A stretch of DNA of 64,000 bases, taken from assembly GCA_038533155.1 (NCBI GenBank), contig JBCAZH010000009.1, forward strand, positions 12,197 to 76,196. The letters are read 5' to 3'. Positions within the stretch are counted from its first letter, which is position 1. Each line of letters starts with the position of its first letter. The position numbers were made by a program, and so were the translations under genes. The notes under the pieces were generated by a model that saw only the letters and a program-made list of their open reading frames with translations, was not told where the DNA came from and did no database searches. This document shows positions 18,114-26,880 of this stretch, piece after piece. The stretch is from CALBPI01 sp038533155. Lineage in GTDB: Bacteria > Pseudomonadota > Gammaproteobacteria > Steroidobacterales > Woeseiaceae.

Positions 18114-18872
18114 ATGGTGAATACACTCAACCTTGCCACGTCTGTCGCCGCGACAGCGGTGACCACACCGAGAGGATTGGTAGCTCGTCCCGTGGCGGAA
18201 CAACCGAAAAATCTAATCCAACTCTATGACATGGAGAACTGCCCGTATTGCAGGATTGTCCGGGAGGCGGTGACGTCGCTCGACATCGACGTGTTGTTGC
18301 TGCCTTGCCCCAAAGGCGGCGAGCGCTTCCGCCCTGAGGTCGTCGCGCGCGGCGGCAAAGCGCAGTTTCCGTTCATGGTCGACACCAATACCGGCACGGA
18401 ACTGTATGACTCGGTAGCCATCATCCAATACCTATACGCGACGTACGCGCAACGATCGCCCTTGCCAAGTTTCTTATTGCGGACAATCAACACTACAGCC
18501 GCGCAGTTTGCCTCGGGGCTACGCATGGGCCGCGGACTGCGTGTCAAGGCGTCGGAACGACCAGAACAGCCATTGGAGTTGTTCAGCTTCGAGGGCAGCC
18601 CGTTCGCAAGGTTGGTCCGTGAGCGCCTGTGCGAATTGGAAATTCCCTACGTGCTTCGAACGTTGGGTAAGGTCAAAGCCACTGACTTCATTCCGCCGCC
18701 CGTGCGTGATCGCTGGATGCCCGACTACGAGTTCGAGGGACGCAATCGACAAGATTTGTTCCAGCGAGCCGGCCAGGTCCAAGTCCCTTACCTCGAAGAC
18801 GCAAACACTGGCGAAGCGATGTTCGAGTCTCGGTCGATTCTGAGCTACCTCGACAACACCTACGCACGCTAA
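18114..18872 (+). CDS. Tandem thioredoxin-fold (GST N-terminal-like) protein
   Basis: 252 residues with two GST-N/glutaredoxin-like domains. The first has a dithiol site CPYC (43-46) and QFPFMVDTNTGTELYDS; the second has SFEGSPFARLVRERL and QVPYLEDANTGEAMFES. In the second the Cys site is replaced by SPFA, so only the first half is redox-competent. No GST C-terminal helical domain is present. It is probably a glutathione-linked reductase, substrate unknown, and is the last gene of the YbjQ-M48 group. Its TAA and the opposing stop lie in the palindrome TAAGCGCTTA. Confidence 0.8.
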   Translation: MVNTLNLATSVAATAVTTPRGLVARPVAEQPKNLIQLYDMENCPYCRIVREAVTSLDIDVLLLPCPKGGERFRPEVVARGGKAQFPFMVDTNTGTELYDSVAIIQYLYATYAQRSPLPSFLLRTINTTAAQFASGLRMGRGLRVKASERPEQPLELFSFEGSPFARLVRERLCELEIPYVLRTLGKVKATDFIPPPVRDRWMPDYEFEGRNRQDLFQRAGQVQVPYLEDANTGEAMFESRSILSYLDNTYAR

Positions 18873-18876
18873 GCGC

Positions 18877-20187
18877 TTACGTCGCAAACTCGCATCGATT
18901 GCGGCCGCCATGCTTGGCCTGGTACAGCGCCCGGTCAGCGCGCTCGTAGAGCGCCTGCGCCGATTCTGTCTCGCCGAGCACCGCGATCCCGCAAGATACA
19001 GTCACCGGTATCGCCTGCCCTTCCCATTCAAAACGACTCGCTGCCAACAGCTCACGCAGCTTGTTGGCAATAGTCATCGTATCTGCTGCGTCCGTGTTGG
19101 GCAGTAAGACAACGAATTCCTCGCCGCCCAGACGTGCGACGAAATCGGAAGTTCTCGTGTATTGCTCCAGGGTCTGGGCAACTTGGCGTAACACCGCATC
19201 GCCTGCGGGATGCCCGTATTGATCATTGATGCGCTTGAAATGATCGATATCCCAAATCGCATAGCCCAGCGAATGTCCGGCCCTGGCGTGGCGAGCAATC
19301 TCTTCATCGATCCGCGTAGCCAATGCACCTCGGCTATGGACGCCGGTTAGCGCGTCCTTCAGCGCCAGTTCGCGCTGTTCAGCCAGCGCAGATTCCAGCG
19401 TCCGAACTTGTGATTCCATGGCGGTCAACTGACCTCGCAGCTCCGCGTTGGTCTGCTCGGCATGGTCGATTCGCGCAGCCTCGGATTGTCCGAATGCGCT
19501 GACGCGATCCGCGAGCGTTCGAACGCCCGCACGAACTCTTTGCTTCAGGTCCACCAAATCATCGGACGTGGCGACATTGTCCTCCAGCGCACCGACAGTC
19601 GCTTCGACATCGCTCTGCAGACCTTTCGTCGCCTGCCTTCCGTCATCCAGGTCCTGCGTCAGTGCGCCAACCAATCCCTCGAGCCCAGTCAGCGCGCCTC
19701 GCACTTCGGCCAGAAACCGTTCGGTCTGGCTAAGTCGCATCGATTGCGCGTCCAAGTGCGAGATCAACTGATCGATCAATCGCGACAGCGCTGCATCAAA
19801 GGACAGATCGCCAGTCTCACCAAGCTGAATACCTGGCACGTCGGCGACCTTTGTGCGCAGCTGGTCGAGTGTCATCGACCAATCGGTTTCACCGCTTGGC
19901 GCACCGCTCAGCGCTCTACCGATGAGATCTCGGATCTTCTGGCGGTCCAGCGGACTCGCACCTGTGGCCTGTGTGGCGTCGAGCGCTTGGCGAAGGAGGC
20001 TGAATTCGGCCTCGGTCTCGGTATCGAGCTCAATCGCCGACGCGATGAGCCCCAGTACCTCACCCAACGCGCGACGCGTCTCCAACACTGACCGCTCAGC
20101 GTCGTCGAATTCAGCCACCAACTCTCGATACTGCGCCTTCCAATGCTCGGCATCGGCGCTCATGACACTTGCGGTAGTCTCTTTCAT
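18877..20187 (-). CDS. Diguanylate cyclase with N-terminal coiled coil
   Basis: 436 residues, no membrane segment. Residues 1-260 are rich in heptad-like repeats with many Gln/Glu/Leu, a likely coiled-coil sensor or dimerisation region. The C-terminal GGDEF domain has the active loop GGEEF (354-358), and the product-inhibition I-site RxxD is intact as RTSD (345-348). It should make cyclic di-GMP in the cytosol. The input signal is unknown. It stands alone, convergent with the thioredoxin-fold gene. Confidence 0.92.
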   Translation of the reverse strand: MKETTASVMSADAEHWKAQYRELVAEFDDAERSVLETRRALGEVLGLIASAIELDTETEAEFSLLRQALDATQATGASPLDRQKIRDLIGRALSGAPSGETDWSMTLDQLRTKVADVPGIQLGETGDLSFDAALSRLIDQLISHLDAQSMRLSQTERFLAEVRGALTGLEGLVGALTQDLDDGRQATKGLQSDVEATVGALEDNVATSDDLVDLKQRVRAGVRTLADRVSAFGQSEAARIDHAEQTNAELRGQLTAMESQVRTLESALAEQRELALKDALTGVHSRGALATRIDEEIARHARAGHSLGYAIWDIDHFKRINDQYGHPAGDAVLRQVAQTLEQYTRTSDFVARLGGEEFVVLLPNTDAADTMTIANKLRELLAASRFEWEGQAIPVTVSCGIAVLGETESAQALYERADRALYQAKHGGRNRCEFAT

Positions 20188-20297
20188 GCAGATCTAGCGA
20201 CTGAACCTAGCTATCGCTTTAGGGCCAGGGAACTTGCGCCATCGTTAGAAGATCTGAACACTACGGCTATGCAACACAGAACTCGGAGCGTTTGACA

Positions 20298-20705
20298 ATG
20301 ACTCTAGCCCCTACCCTGGCGCGGCTCGCCTGTGCTTTTTTGGTCGTATCGAGCGTTCTGCTTGGCTCGACAGCCGTCGCGGAAGAGGAAGTTACGCGAT
20401 TCAAGGGCGGCCGAAGCACGCAAACTGCCATTTTTGAGGTGGATGGGCCATGGCTGCTCGATTGGCGCACCAACAGTGATTACCGCGGGTACGCAGCGTT
20501 TGAGCTGGCGCTACTCGACGGCCCGACTCGTCGATTCCACAGTCGCATCATGAAACGCGGCCGGTGGCTCGGCAATGGTCTCAAGCTGTTTGAGGAAGGC
20601 GGGAGATACCGGTTCGACGTGGTGTCGACGTTCACCGATTACACGCTGATTGTAATCCAGCTGACCGAAGAGGAAGCAGCCGCTTACAGTTCGGCGCAAA
20701 ACTAG
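20298..20705 (+). CDS. Secreted hypothetical protein
   Basis: 135 residues with a cleavable signal peptide (LACAFLVVSSVLLGSTAVAEEE). The mature part is small and beta-rich: FKGGRSTQTAIFEVDGPWLLDW, then YTLIVIQLTEEEA at the end. It resembles unnamed periplasmic proteins of proteobacteria, but I cannot assign a function. I use the ATG rather than the TTG six bases upstream. It is convergent with the methyltransferase gene; the two stops are 10 bases apart around the palindrome GACACGTGTC. Confidence 0.7.
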   Translation: MTLAPTLARLACAFLVVSSVLLGSTAVAEEEVTRFKGGRSTQTAIFEVDGPWLLDWRTNSDYRGYAAFELALLDGPTRRFHSRIMKRGRWLGNGLKLFEEGGRYRFDVVSTFTDYTLIVIQLTEEEAAAYSSAQN

Positions 20706-20715
20706 GGACACGTGT

Positions 20716-21207
20716 CTACGCCGCGATTTTCTGACCGAGTTTCGCTTGGATGCGTCTCGCAAACGGCAAAGGAATCCGTTTGGGTAGTCGGTGGTGGACC
20801 TTACGCGCGGTAATGAAGATCCAGCGGTGTTCCAGGACATTCAGCGCCGCGCCGACATCCCAAATCGGCGGCAGAACGTAGGTCACGTGTTTGCCAACTC
20901 GTCGCAGCTCCTGATCAAACTGATCGGGGTCGTCAATATGCTCAGCGGTATGTGAGCACAAAACGTGTTCGAACGCGCCATCCGCAAAGGGCAGCTGATA
21001 AATATTCTGAATTTGCACAAAGTTCGGCACGTCACTGTGTCTCACGATGTCGGCATTCACCCCGCCGCCATCGACGTTGCCGCAGCAAATGTTTAGATCC
21101 CAACGACGGCGGGACACGATTGCCGTTTTCAGATGACGATAGCTGTACCAATGCAAGAAAAAGCAGATCGCGGTGACAGTGATGACCAGCGCTAGAAATA
21201 ACATCAT
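20716..21207 (-). CDS. Membrane-anchored class I SAM methyltransferase-like protein
   Basis: 163 residues. An N-terminal membrane helix (MMLFLALVITVTAICFFLHWY) is followed by a truncated methyltransferase type 11-like core: WDLNICCGN as a degenerate motif I, then YQLPFADGAFEHVLCSHTAEHIDD, which is the diagnostic post-I/motif II region. Motif I lacks the usual GxGxG, so activity is uncertain. The longer upstream frame overlaps the phosphoribosyltransferase gene and lacks coding character, so I start at the ATG pair. Confidence 0.7.
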   Translation of the reverse strand: MMLFLALVITVTAICFFLHWYSYRHLKTAIVSRRRWDLNICCGNVDGGGVNADIVRHSDVPNFVQIQNIYQLPFADGAFEHVLCSHTAEHIDDPDQFDQELRRVGKHVTYVLPPIWDVGAALNVLEHRWIFITARKVHHRLPKRIPLPFARRIQAKLGQKIAA

Positions 21208-21256
21208 GACGGCGAACTCAGAGCGACAACGGCCGCCAGGGTAGCAGGGTTTCGAG

Positions 21257-21838
21257 TCAGACCAAATCAGGTTGCAAGAGCTTGGCCGCCTCCGGCTTGT
21301 GGCGCTGGAGCGTTTCAAGGTCGAGACCGACCAGCTCGTACGGCAAGACGAGCCATTCATCGGTTTCGTGCAGGAAATAGTCCGGTCGTTGACCGCTGCG
21401 ATTCCGCCCGGGTTTGTGGAACAGCGTCGCCGTACGCAACTCGTCTGGCATGTTACGTTTTAACTTGTGCGCCAACCGTTTGCGTACCACATCCAGCGTT
21501 TGACCCGACCCACTGACATCATCCACGATCAGCAGCCGATCTTCGGCGTTCAGGGTCTCCAGCAGATACTGCGTCCCGTGCACACGAATGTTCCGTTCAG
21601 GGTTGGCAACCATGACTTCATAGTCACTCATGCCGCGATACGACGTTCTGAGCGCAATATGGTTGGTCTCAACGCCTAGGTGTTGAAGACACTCTTGGAC
21701 GTAAATGCCGACGGTGCTTCCACCGCGCCAAAGACCGACCACGAAAGTCGGACGAAATCCATCGTTAAAGATCTTCACGCCGAGTCGATAGGCATCCTCG
21801 AGCAGTTCTGTCTCTTTGATGAATCTCTGGGCGGTCAT
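21257..21838 (-). CDS. Phosphoribosyltransferase-like protein (copy A)
   Basis: 193 residues, type I PRTase fold with the PRPP-binding strand-loop DRLLIVDDVSGSGQT. It shares FLHETDEWLVLPYELVGL and the general plan with the divergent gene at 21898-22467, so the two are paralogues. Compared with that copy, the PRPP loop reads SGSGQT rather than YDTGRT. A purine-salvage function (hypoxanthine/xanthine type) is the family default and would suit the purine theme of the window, but substrate is inferred. Confidence 0.85.
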   Translation of the reverse strand: MTAQRFIKETELLEDAYRLGVKIFNDGFRPTFVVGLWRGGSTVGIYVQECLQHLGVETNHIALRTSYRGMSDYEVMVANPERNIRVHGTQYLLETLNAEDRLLIVDDVSGSGQTLDVVRKRLAHKLKRNMPDELRTATLFHKPGRNRSGQRPDYFLHETDEWLVLPYELVGLDLETLQRHKPEAAKLLQPDLV

Positions 21839-21897
21839 TGGCTAAGCCTAGCACGGCCATCGGTTGCATCGTTGGTCGCCGCACGGCACATTGCAGT

Positions 21898-22467
21898 ATG
21901 GCGGAGAAACTCTACATCGATCCCGAAGCGCTCTTGCTCGACAGTTTCCGGCTCGGCGCGCGGATTCTCGCGAGCGGTTTCAAACCGACGTTTATCCTGG
22001 CTTTGTGGCGGGGCGCTGCTCCGATCGGTATCGCGGTCCAGGAATATCTCGCCTGGCACGGCATCAAGAGCGACCACATCGCGGTGCGCACGTCCTCCTA
22101 CACTGGGATCGATAACCAGTCTCGGAACATCGCGATCTATGGCATCAACTACTTACTCAAGAACGTCCAGTTTGAAGACCGTCTACTGATCGTCGACGAC
22201 GTTTATGATACCGGTCGTACAATCGAAGCGATTATCAACGAACTCAAGACAAAAACACGCCGCAACGCACCGCACGACATTCGCATCGCTGTCCCTTGGT
22301 ACAAACCGGCGAGAAATGAGACCGGCTTAGCACCGCATTATTTTCTGCATGAAACCGACCAATGGCTAAAGTTTCCGCATTCCCTCGAAGGCCTCAGTGA
22401 CGAGGAAATCCGCAGCAACAGACCTCGGTTGGCGAAAATACTCAAGGCGGCCAAATCTCAACCGTAG
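21898..22467 (+). CDS. Phosphoribosyltransferase, hypoxanthine type (copy B)
   Basis: 189 residues. The PRPP loop is RLLIVDDVYDTGRT, the form seen in hypoxanthine/xanthine phosphoribosyltransferases. The ending FLHETDQWLKFPHSLEGL matches copy A. I take the ATG at 21898; an upstream in-frame ATG would overlap the start of copy A. The two genes start about 60 bp apart and point away from each other. The 3' end overlaps the PhyH-type gene by 10 bp. Confidence 0.85.
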   Translation: MAEKLYIDPEALLLDSFRLGARILASGFKPTFILALWRGAAPIGIAVQEYLAWHGIKSDHIAVRTSSYTGIDNQSRNIAIYGINYLLKNVQFEDRLLIVDDVYDTGRTIEAIINELKTKTRRNAPHDIRIAVPWYKPARNETGLAPHYFLHETDQWLKFPHSLEGLSDEEIRSNRPRLAKILKAAKSQP

Positions 22468-23291
22468 ATCCTGAACTCCGCGCCCTTGCGTTGTAGCCAA
22501 TTCACGTCCGCCCATCGATCGTCGGACTCTTTAATATGCATCGTAAACGCGTGACGGGAACGGTCGCTGAGATTGGTGGCGCTGTAGTGCGGCATGTGAT
22601 CGGAAAACATAACGAGCGCGCCCGCCGGCACCTCCAGAGCAACCGCATCGGTGCTTTCCCACGGGGTATCGTCCAGCGTCTCAAGAGAGGCCTCGCCTGA
22701 CGACCAATCTACAGTGTATCGTTCTCGCAGTGGCGTCTGATGCGCACCGGGTTGCATCCACAAACAACCGTTGGACTTGGTCGCATCTTCGAGCGCGACC
22801 CACAACCCCATCACGCCGCGGCCATCTGCGATGAGGTAGCTGCCATCCTGGTGCCAGCGCACCTCTCCGCCGATACCGGGTTGTTTGAAGATGTACATCG
22901 TTTGTTGCAACACCGGATCCCGCCACTCGAGCGCCGACAAGGCTTCCCGAATCGCTGAGTGCCGACAGAACTCGGCAACACGGACATCAACATCATGCAG
23001 ACCGTGGCCGATCTTGTTGATCGCAAGATGCTTGGGCTTGTGCAAACGTCCCTCGGCATCCAGCGCTCCGGCTTCCAGGAAGCAAGATGCTTTCTCAGCG
23101 GACTCGAAAAAATACTCATCCCGCCCGGAGTCTTGATCATCGGTTCGGAACACCGTTCGCTGCCGATCGATATCGAATCGCTCGACTATCTCCTCGGCAG
23201 CAGACCGGATTTGTCTTAGTGATTGCGTATCGAACGCATCTTCAACGACAACGAACCCATCACGGGCGAACCGGTGCGCCAGATCCGTCAC
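22458..23291 (-). CDS. Phytanoyl-CoA dioxygenase (PhyH) family Fe(II)/2OG oxygenase
   Basis: 277 residues. The iron-binding HxD is in RWHQDGSY (His147, Asp149) and the distal His near 235 in MPHYSATNLS, followed by the 2OG-binding Arg in RSRHAF. That is a complete facial triad. PhyH enzymes hydroxylate varied small molecules, and the substrate here is unknown. The GTG start overlaps the ureG stop (GTGA), so it is translationally coupled to a urease accessory gene, an unusual partner. Confidence 0.88.
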   Translation of the reverse strand: MTDLAHRFARDGFVVVEDAFDTQSLRQIRSAAEEIVERFDIDRQRTVFRTDDQDSGRDEYFFESAEKASCFLEAGALDAEGRLHKPKHLAINKIGHGLHDVDVRVAEFCRHSAIREALSALEWRDPVLQQTMYIFKQPGIGGEVRWHQDGSYLIADGRGVMGLWVALEDATKSNGCLWMQPGAHQTPLRERYTVDWSSGEASLETLDDTPWESTDAVALEVPAGALVMFSDHMPHYSATNLSDRSRHAFTMHIKESDDRWADVNWLQRKGAEFRIYG

Positions 23292-23899
23292 GATGCCAGC
23301 CCACCCTTATCGACAATGAAATTGGCGACCGTCGACACGCCATCACCCGCCTTGATGTTCGTGAAGACAAACGGTGACTCGCCACGCATTTTCTTGGCGT
23401 CGCGATCCATGACCCCGAGATCCGCGCCCACAAGTGGCGCTAGATCGATCTTGTTGATCACGAGCAAGTCCGAGCGCGTGATTCCCGGGCCACCTTTGCG
23501 CGGAATCTTGTCACCGGCGGACACGTCGATCACGTAAATCGTGATGTCTGCAAGCTCCGGCGAGAACGTCGCCGCCAGATTGTCGCCACCCGACTCGATG
23601 ATGATCAGGTCCAAGCCATCAAAAGTGCCCTCAAGCTCCCGAACTGCCGCGAGGTTCATCGACGCATCTTCCCGAATCGCCGTGTGTGGACAGCCTCCGG
23701 TTTCGACGCCGAGGATTCGCTCGGGCGCAAGCGCACCCGAGCGGGTCAGAAACTCCGCATCTTCGCGCGTGTAGATGTCGTTGGTGATCACCGCAAGATT
23801 GTGATCCTCCCGCAAGAATTTACACAGGGCATCGGTCAGCGCGGTCTTGCCGCTGCCGACAGGACCTCCAATTCCCACTCGCAAAGGCGACGCTGTCAT
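23288..23899 (-). CDS. ureG: Urease accessory GTPase UreG
   Basis: 203 residues. P-loop GGPVGSGKT (residues 11-19), the metal-binding CPH motif in ETGGCPHTAIRED (70-72) and NKIDLAPLVGADL (G4 region) identify UreG. It hydrolyses GTP while delivering nickel to urease with UreD, UreF and UreE. It is separated from ureF by the lrp-IDO pair. Downstream it overlaps the PhyH gene, and upstream it lies 71 bp after the IDO stop, so it may be transcribed with IDO. Confidence 0.97.
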   Translation of the reverse strand: MTASPLRVGIGGPVGSGKTALTDALCKFLREDHNLAVITNDIYTREDAEFLTRSGALAPERILGVETGGCPHTAIREDASMNLAAVRELEGTFDGLDLIIIESGGDNLAATFSPELADITIYVIDVSAGDKIPRKGGPGITRSDLLVINKIDLAPLVGADLGVMDRDAKKMRGESPFVFTNIKAGDGVSTVANFIVDKGGLAS

Positions 23900-23970
23900 A
23901 AGCTAATCCAATATCGTCAAACGCTCCTCGGGACTATCGGATATCACTACAGTGACCGCAAGCCGAATGC

Positions 23971-25146
23971 TCAAGCAACCAGCAGATTGGCGCGTGTTTC
24001 ATTTCGGTGCTTCTTTAAGTACCGCATGAATGGCGTCCCACCCGTACCTACGTCAGTGTGATTTCCTTCCGCGGTTTTGCCTTGTTTGTTGATGTAGGTT
24101 GCGGCGTACTCCAGGTGCCTAGCCCGAAAGTCGGCGACGCCCTGGACATTGGCGTTATAAGCGTTGATCAACGCAACATCACCGCTCGTCTGCGTGAACT
24201 CGCGCAAGCGACTGCTCGCTCGCACGTCTTCGATAAACCAGCGGTGACCGGGCGGGCGATAGTGATGAAGCTCATCCAAGTAGGTCCGCAGTGGGTCACC
24301 GGCATGACCGATCCCGAGCAGTGCGTCCATCGATGGGACGATCGACGATTGGGATCCCGTTTGGCCGCGGAATACCTGCCCTTGTCCGTCGTATCGCTCC
24401 ACGCCTTCGTAAACGACACCATCGGGCAGACCCGGATTGTCTTTCCACCCATGAATGTAAGGGCGAACGCGTCGGAAGTAGACATACGGATCGCATCGCT
24501 CTGGCATGCGATCAAAAATCTGGTTGATATCCCGCCACACGCCCGCCATCGACTCAAGATGTCGGGTTGCCGTCTGAATATCGTCATCTCCAATTGCGTC
24601 GACGATGGGCTTCATCAGCGCGAGCGCTTCGCCGGCGCGTGCCTCGATCGCGACGTGGATCAAAACGAACCACGCCTCGTCCTGACCACTCAGAAAATTC
24701 TGAATCATCGCGATGTTGTCGAGTGACACTGGAGCATCAGGATCGATCAGCGTCCAATTGTCGAGCACGTAGCCGCTATAGGGCAGCAGTGGCTGCTGCC
24801 CGAGACGGTCAGCCAATGCCACCATAGGAATCGCCAGTGCGGCCGGCAGTCGTCCGGAGGGCGTCTGTTCACCCCATACCCAGGCTTGCACCATGAAGGA
24901 GTAGTGCACCATCGCCATGCGCGCCTGTGGGTCCGACAACCCCTCGACGTCCATAATGCTGTGATCGGGAATCGCAGCCAACAAATGACGTCGAACCTCC
25001 CCAGTTGGCAGCCATTGGGGAAGTTGCATCGCGGCTTGCGCAGCCTCGGTCCAAGGCTCAGGCAGCGCGACATCACCCGCGTTGTAAGGACAGAGAAAAC
25101 CGTGAGCACGGCTGATGCCGTAGTGATCCAGCGTCGCGATCGCCAT
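23971..25146 (-). CDS. Indoleamine 2,3-dioxygenase family protein
   Basis: 391 residues. Several segments match animal IDO: SGYVLDNWTLIDP, GWKDNPGLPDGVVYEGV, GSQSSIVPSMDALLGI, and the C-terminal GTGGTPFM. The proximal haem ligand is the His of FRARHLEYAATYI (about His344). The family opens the indole ring of tryptophan to N-formylkynurenine. It is not a tryptophan 2,3-dioxygenase by sequence. GGAGG precedes the ATG at 25146. The divergent neighbour is an Lrp-type regulator, a likely controller. No kynurenine formamidase or kynureninase is in the window. Confidence 0.9.
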   Translation of the reverse strand: MAIATLDHYGISRAHGFLCPYNAGDVALPEPWTEAAQAAMQLPQWLPTGEVRRHLLAAIPDHSIMDVEGLSDPQARMAMVHYSFMVQAWVWGEQTPSGRLPAALAIPMVALADRLGQQPLLPYSGYVLDNWTLIDPDAPVSLDNIAMIQNFLSGQDEAWFVLIHVAIEARAGEALALMKPIVDAIGDDDIQTATRHLESMAGVWRDINQIFDRMPERCDPYVYFRRVRPYIHGWKDNPGLPDGVVYEGVERYDGQGQVFRGQTGSQSSIVPSMDALLGIGHAGDPLRTYLDELHHYRPPGHRWFIEDVRASSRLREFTQTSGDVALINAYNANVQGVADFRARHLEYAATYINKQGKTAEGNHTDVGTGGTPFMRYLKKHRNETRANLLVA

Positions 25147-25257
25147 CTTTTTGACCCTCCAGAGTCTGAGCAAGTGGCACACACGATATCCCTCGATTTC
25201 ATGAATTTTCTGCGTTTAGTCCGTAGTTCTCACCCCTTTATGCAATAATCGTCAGCA

Positions 25258-25701
25258 ATGGATTCGATTGACGAAAGAATATTGCTTGCGCTGGAGCAAG
25301 ACGGGCGGATGAGCAACAAAGACCTCGCCGATCGCGTTTCTTTGTCGCCCTCGGCCTGCTTACGGCGCGTTCAAGAACTGGAGCGGCAGGGTGTTATCGT
25401 CGGGTATCGCGCCGTGCTCGATCGACGCAAGTTGGGCGCCGCTCTCACCGTGTTCGTCATGGTTGGGTTATCCGGGCACCTCAAGAAAGATGCACGCGCA
25501 TTCGAGACCGCGATGCAGGCAGCACCCGAGGTTCGCGAATGCCACAACATCACCGGCTCGGTGGAATACCTACTGCGGGTTGAGGCAGGTAGTCTCGAGG
25601 ACTACAAGCGGTTTCATAGCGAGTCGCTGGGGACTTTGCCTCAAGTCCAAAGCATCACGTCATACATCGCGCTTGGATCACCGAAAGACCTCCGAGCCTA
25701 G
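25258..25701 (+). CDS. Lrp/AsnC-family transcriptional regulator
   Basis: 147 residues. N-terminal winged HTH (MDSIDERILLALEQDGRMSNKDLADRV with SPSACLRRVQELE as recognition helix) and a C-terminal RAM effector domain (VRECHNITGSVEYLLRVEA). Lrp proteins sense amino acids. Divergent transcription from the IDO gene, with a 111-bp shared control region, suggests tryptophan- or kynurenine-responsive control of IDO. The palindrome TTCATGAA at 25198-25205 is a possible operator core. Its TAG stop overlaps the ureF stop (CTAG). Confidence 0.93.
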   Translation: MDSIDERILLALEQDGRMSNKDLADRVSLSPSACLRRVQELERQGVIVGYRAVLDRRKLGAALTVFVMVGLSGHLKKDARAFETAMQAAPEVRECHNITGSVEYLLRVEAGSLEDYKRFHSESLGTLPQVQSITSYIALGSPKDLRA

Positions 25702-26378
25702 CTTCGAAACAACCTGGAGTACTGGGTCTCGTGTCGCATCGATGCGATGTCCGATAGCGGCGTGCTGGCCGAAAGATCATCGAGACTGCAGCTGCTGGCC
25801 CGCGTCACGGCCTTTTCCACGGTCATCTCGAGATTCGCGAGCAGCCGCTGACCATCCGACTGACCTAGCGGTATCGCCCTCAACAAGGCGGATACCAAAT
25901 TCGATACAAACGCATGCGCATAAGCGTGCAGAGTGCCTATCAGCGGAATCCCGTGCGCTGCCGCGACCGCGCCAACAACCACCGGATAGGGTTTGTCGCC
26001 AGAGATCGACTGCAGCGTTGTCACCGTGTCGCACGGCCACGCCGACGCCACGGCGTGCAGGAACGCATCGCCCTGGGCGGTACTTTCCAACCGAAGCTCG
26101 CGGCTCGCTGACATCGCAAGACCGAATGTCAGCGCTTGCTGCAACGCCGCTTCAGAGTTCGCCCGCCAACCGGCGGCGAGCAATACCAGGTCCGCGTGGC
26201 CTGTACCCTGTTCGACAAGGTTGGCAAGCCAAGACTGCGCCGACGCAACATCCGACACCCACCCGGCCTCAACGGCGTACTCCAGACCATGCGAAAACGT
26301 ATAAGCCCCGACCGGAAAAGAGGGCGACAACCAGGTCTGAAGACGATATAGCGACGCAGTGTTAATGCCCGTGGTCAT
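25698..26378 (-). CDS. ureF: Urease accessory protein UreF
   Basis: 226 residues, all-helical. QTWLSPSFPVGAYTFSHGLEYAVE is the N-terminal signature of UreF, and the C-terminal SDIASMRHETQYSRLFRS is the tail that binds UreG/UreD. It gates nickel insertion into urease. The ATG at 26378 overlaps the end of ureE by 17 bp; a longer upstream frame is out of character. It converges with lrp, sharing CTAG at the stops. Confidence 0.95.
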   Translation of the reverse strand: MTTGINTASLYRLQTWLSPSFPVGAYTFSHGLEYAVEAGWVSDVASAQSWLANLVEQGTGHADLVLLAAGWRANSEAALQQALTFGLAMSASRELRLESTAQGDAFLHAVASAWPCDTVTTLQSISGDKPYPVVVGAVAAAHGIPLIGTLHAYAHAFVSNLVSALLRAIPLGQSDGQRLLANLEMTVEKAVTRASSCSLDDLSASTPLSDIASMRHETQYSRLFRS

Positions 26379-26805
26379 ACGCACCGCCCTCGGGATGAAA
26401 CGGCATCTGTCGCGCCTCAACGTGGCCACCCAACCCACGAATCATCTCGGCGATCACATGGTCCTCCGCCAGTAAGATGTAGCTCGCGTGGAGTTCGGCT
26501 GGAAGATGTCGGTTGCCGATATGCCAGGCAAGCCGCATCAGGACATGCGGATCTTGAGCGGTGACTCGCATCACGGCCTCATCTGCCGCAACCACACGGA
26601 TGGCAGACTGATCGTTCAGCACCAACAGATCACCGTCGCGCAGGGCTTTGGCCTCCGGCAGCTTCAACAGAAACTCGACACCTTGCCGCGTCGTCATCTT
26701 AATGCGACGCCGGTAGCGCTGATCGAACGTCAACTCAACGCTGTCCGAGCAAGCGCTCGCATCGTCCACGTGTGCCGCTGGGATCCACTGAGTGGCCTCT
26801 TTCAT
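26362..26805 (-). CDS. ureE: Urease accessory nickel chaperone UreE
   Basis: 147 residues. An N-terminal peptide-binding domain (DSVELTFDQRYRRRIKM) and a C-terminal metal-binding domain (HIGNRHLPAELHASYILLAEDHVI) are followed by a short His-bearing tail, HPEGGAYDHGH. UreE brings nickel to the UreDFG complex. The tail is much shorter than the His-rich tails of some homologues, so storage capacity is probably low. Overlaps ureF. Confidence 0.95.
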   Translation of the reverse strand: MKEATQWIPAAHVDDASACSDSVELTFDQRYRRRIKMTTRQGVEFLLKLPEAKALRDGDLLVLNDQSAIRVVAADEAVMRVTAQDPHVLMRLAWHIGNRHLPAELHASYILLAEDHVIAEMIRGLGGHVEARQMPFHPEGGAYDHGH

Positions 26806-26880
26806 CGCAATTCCAGTCCTTAACCTCAGCGTAAATGCTAGCAAAACCGCTGAGAAGTTCGGTATAACAACGGCCTGACG

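Noticed and set aside
23971..25146. Tryptophan 2,3-dioxygenase
   Set aside because: Length and conserved blocks match indoleamine 2,3-dioxygenase, not the shorter TDO family.
25147..25257. Sigma54-like TGGCAC in the lrp-IDO control region
   Set aside because: The downstream -12 TTGC element is absent, so the match is incomplete.
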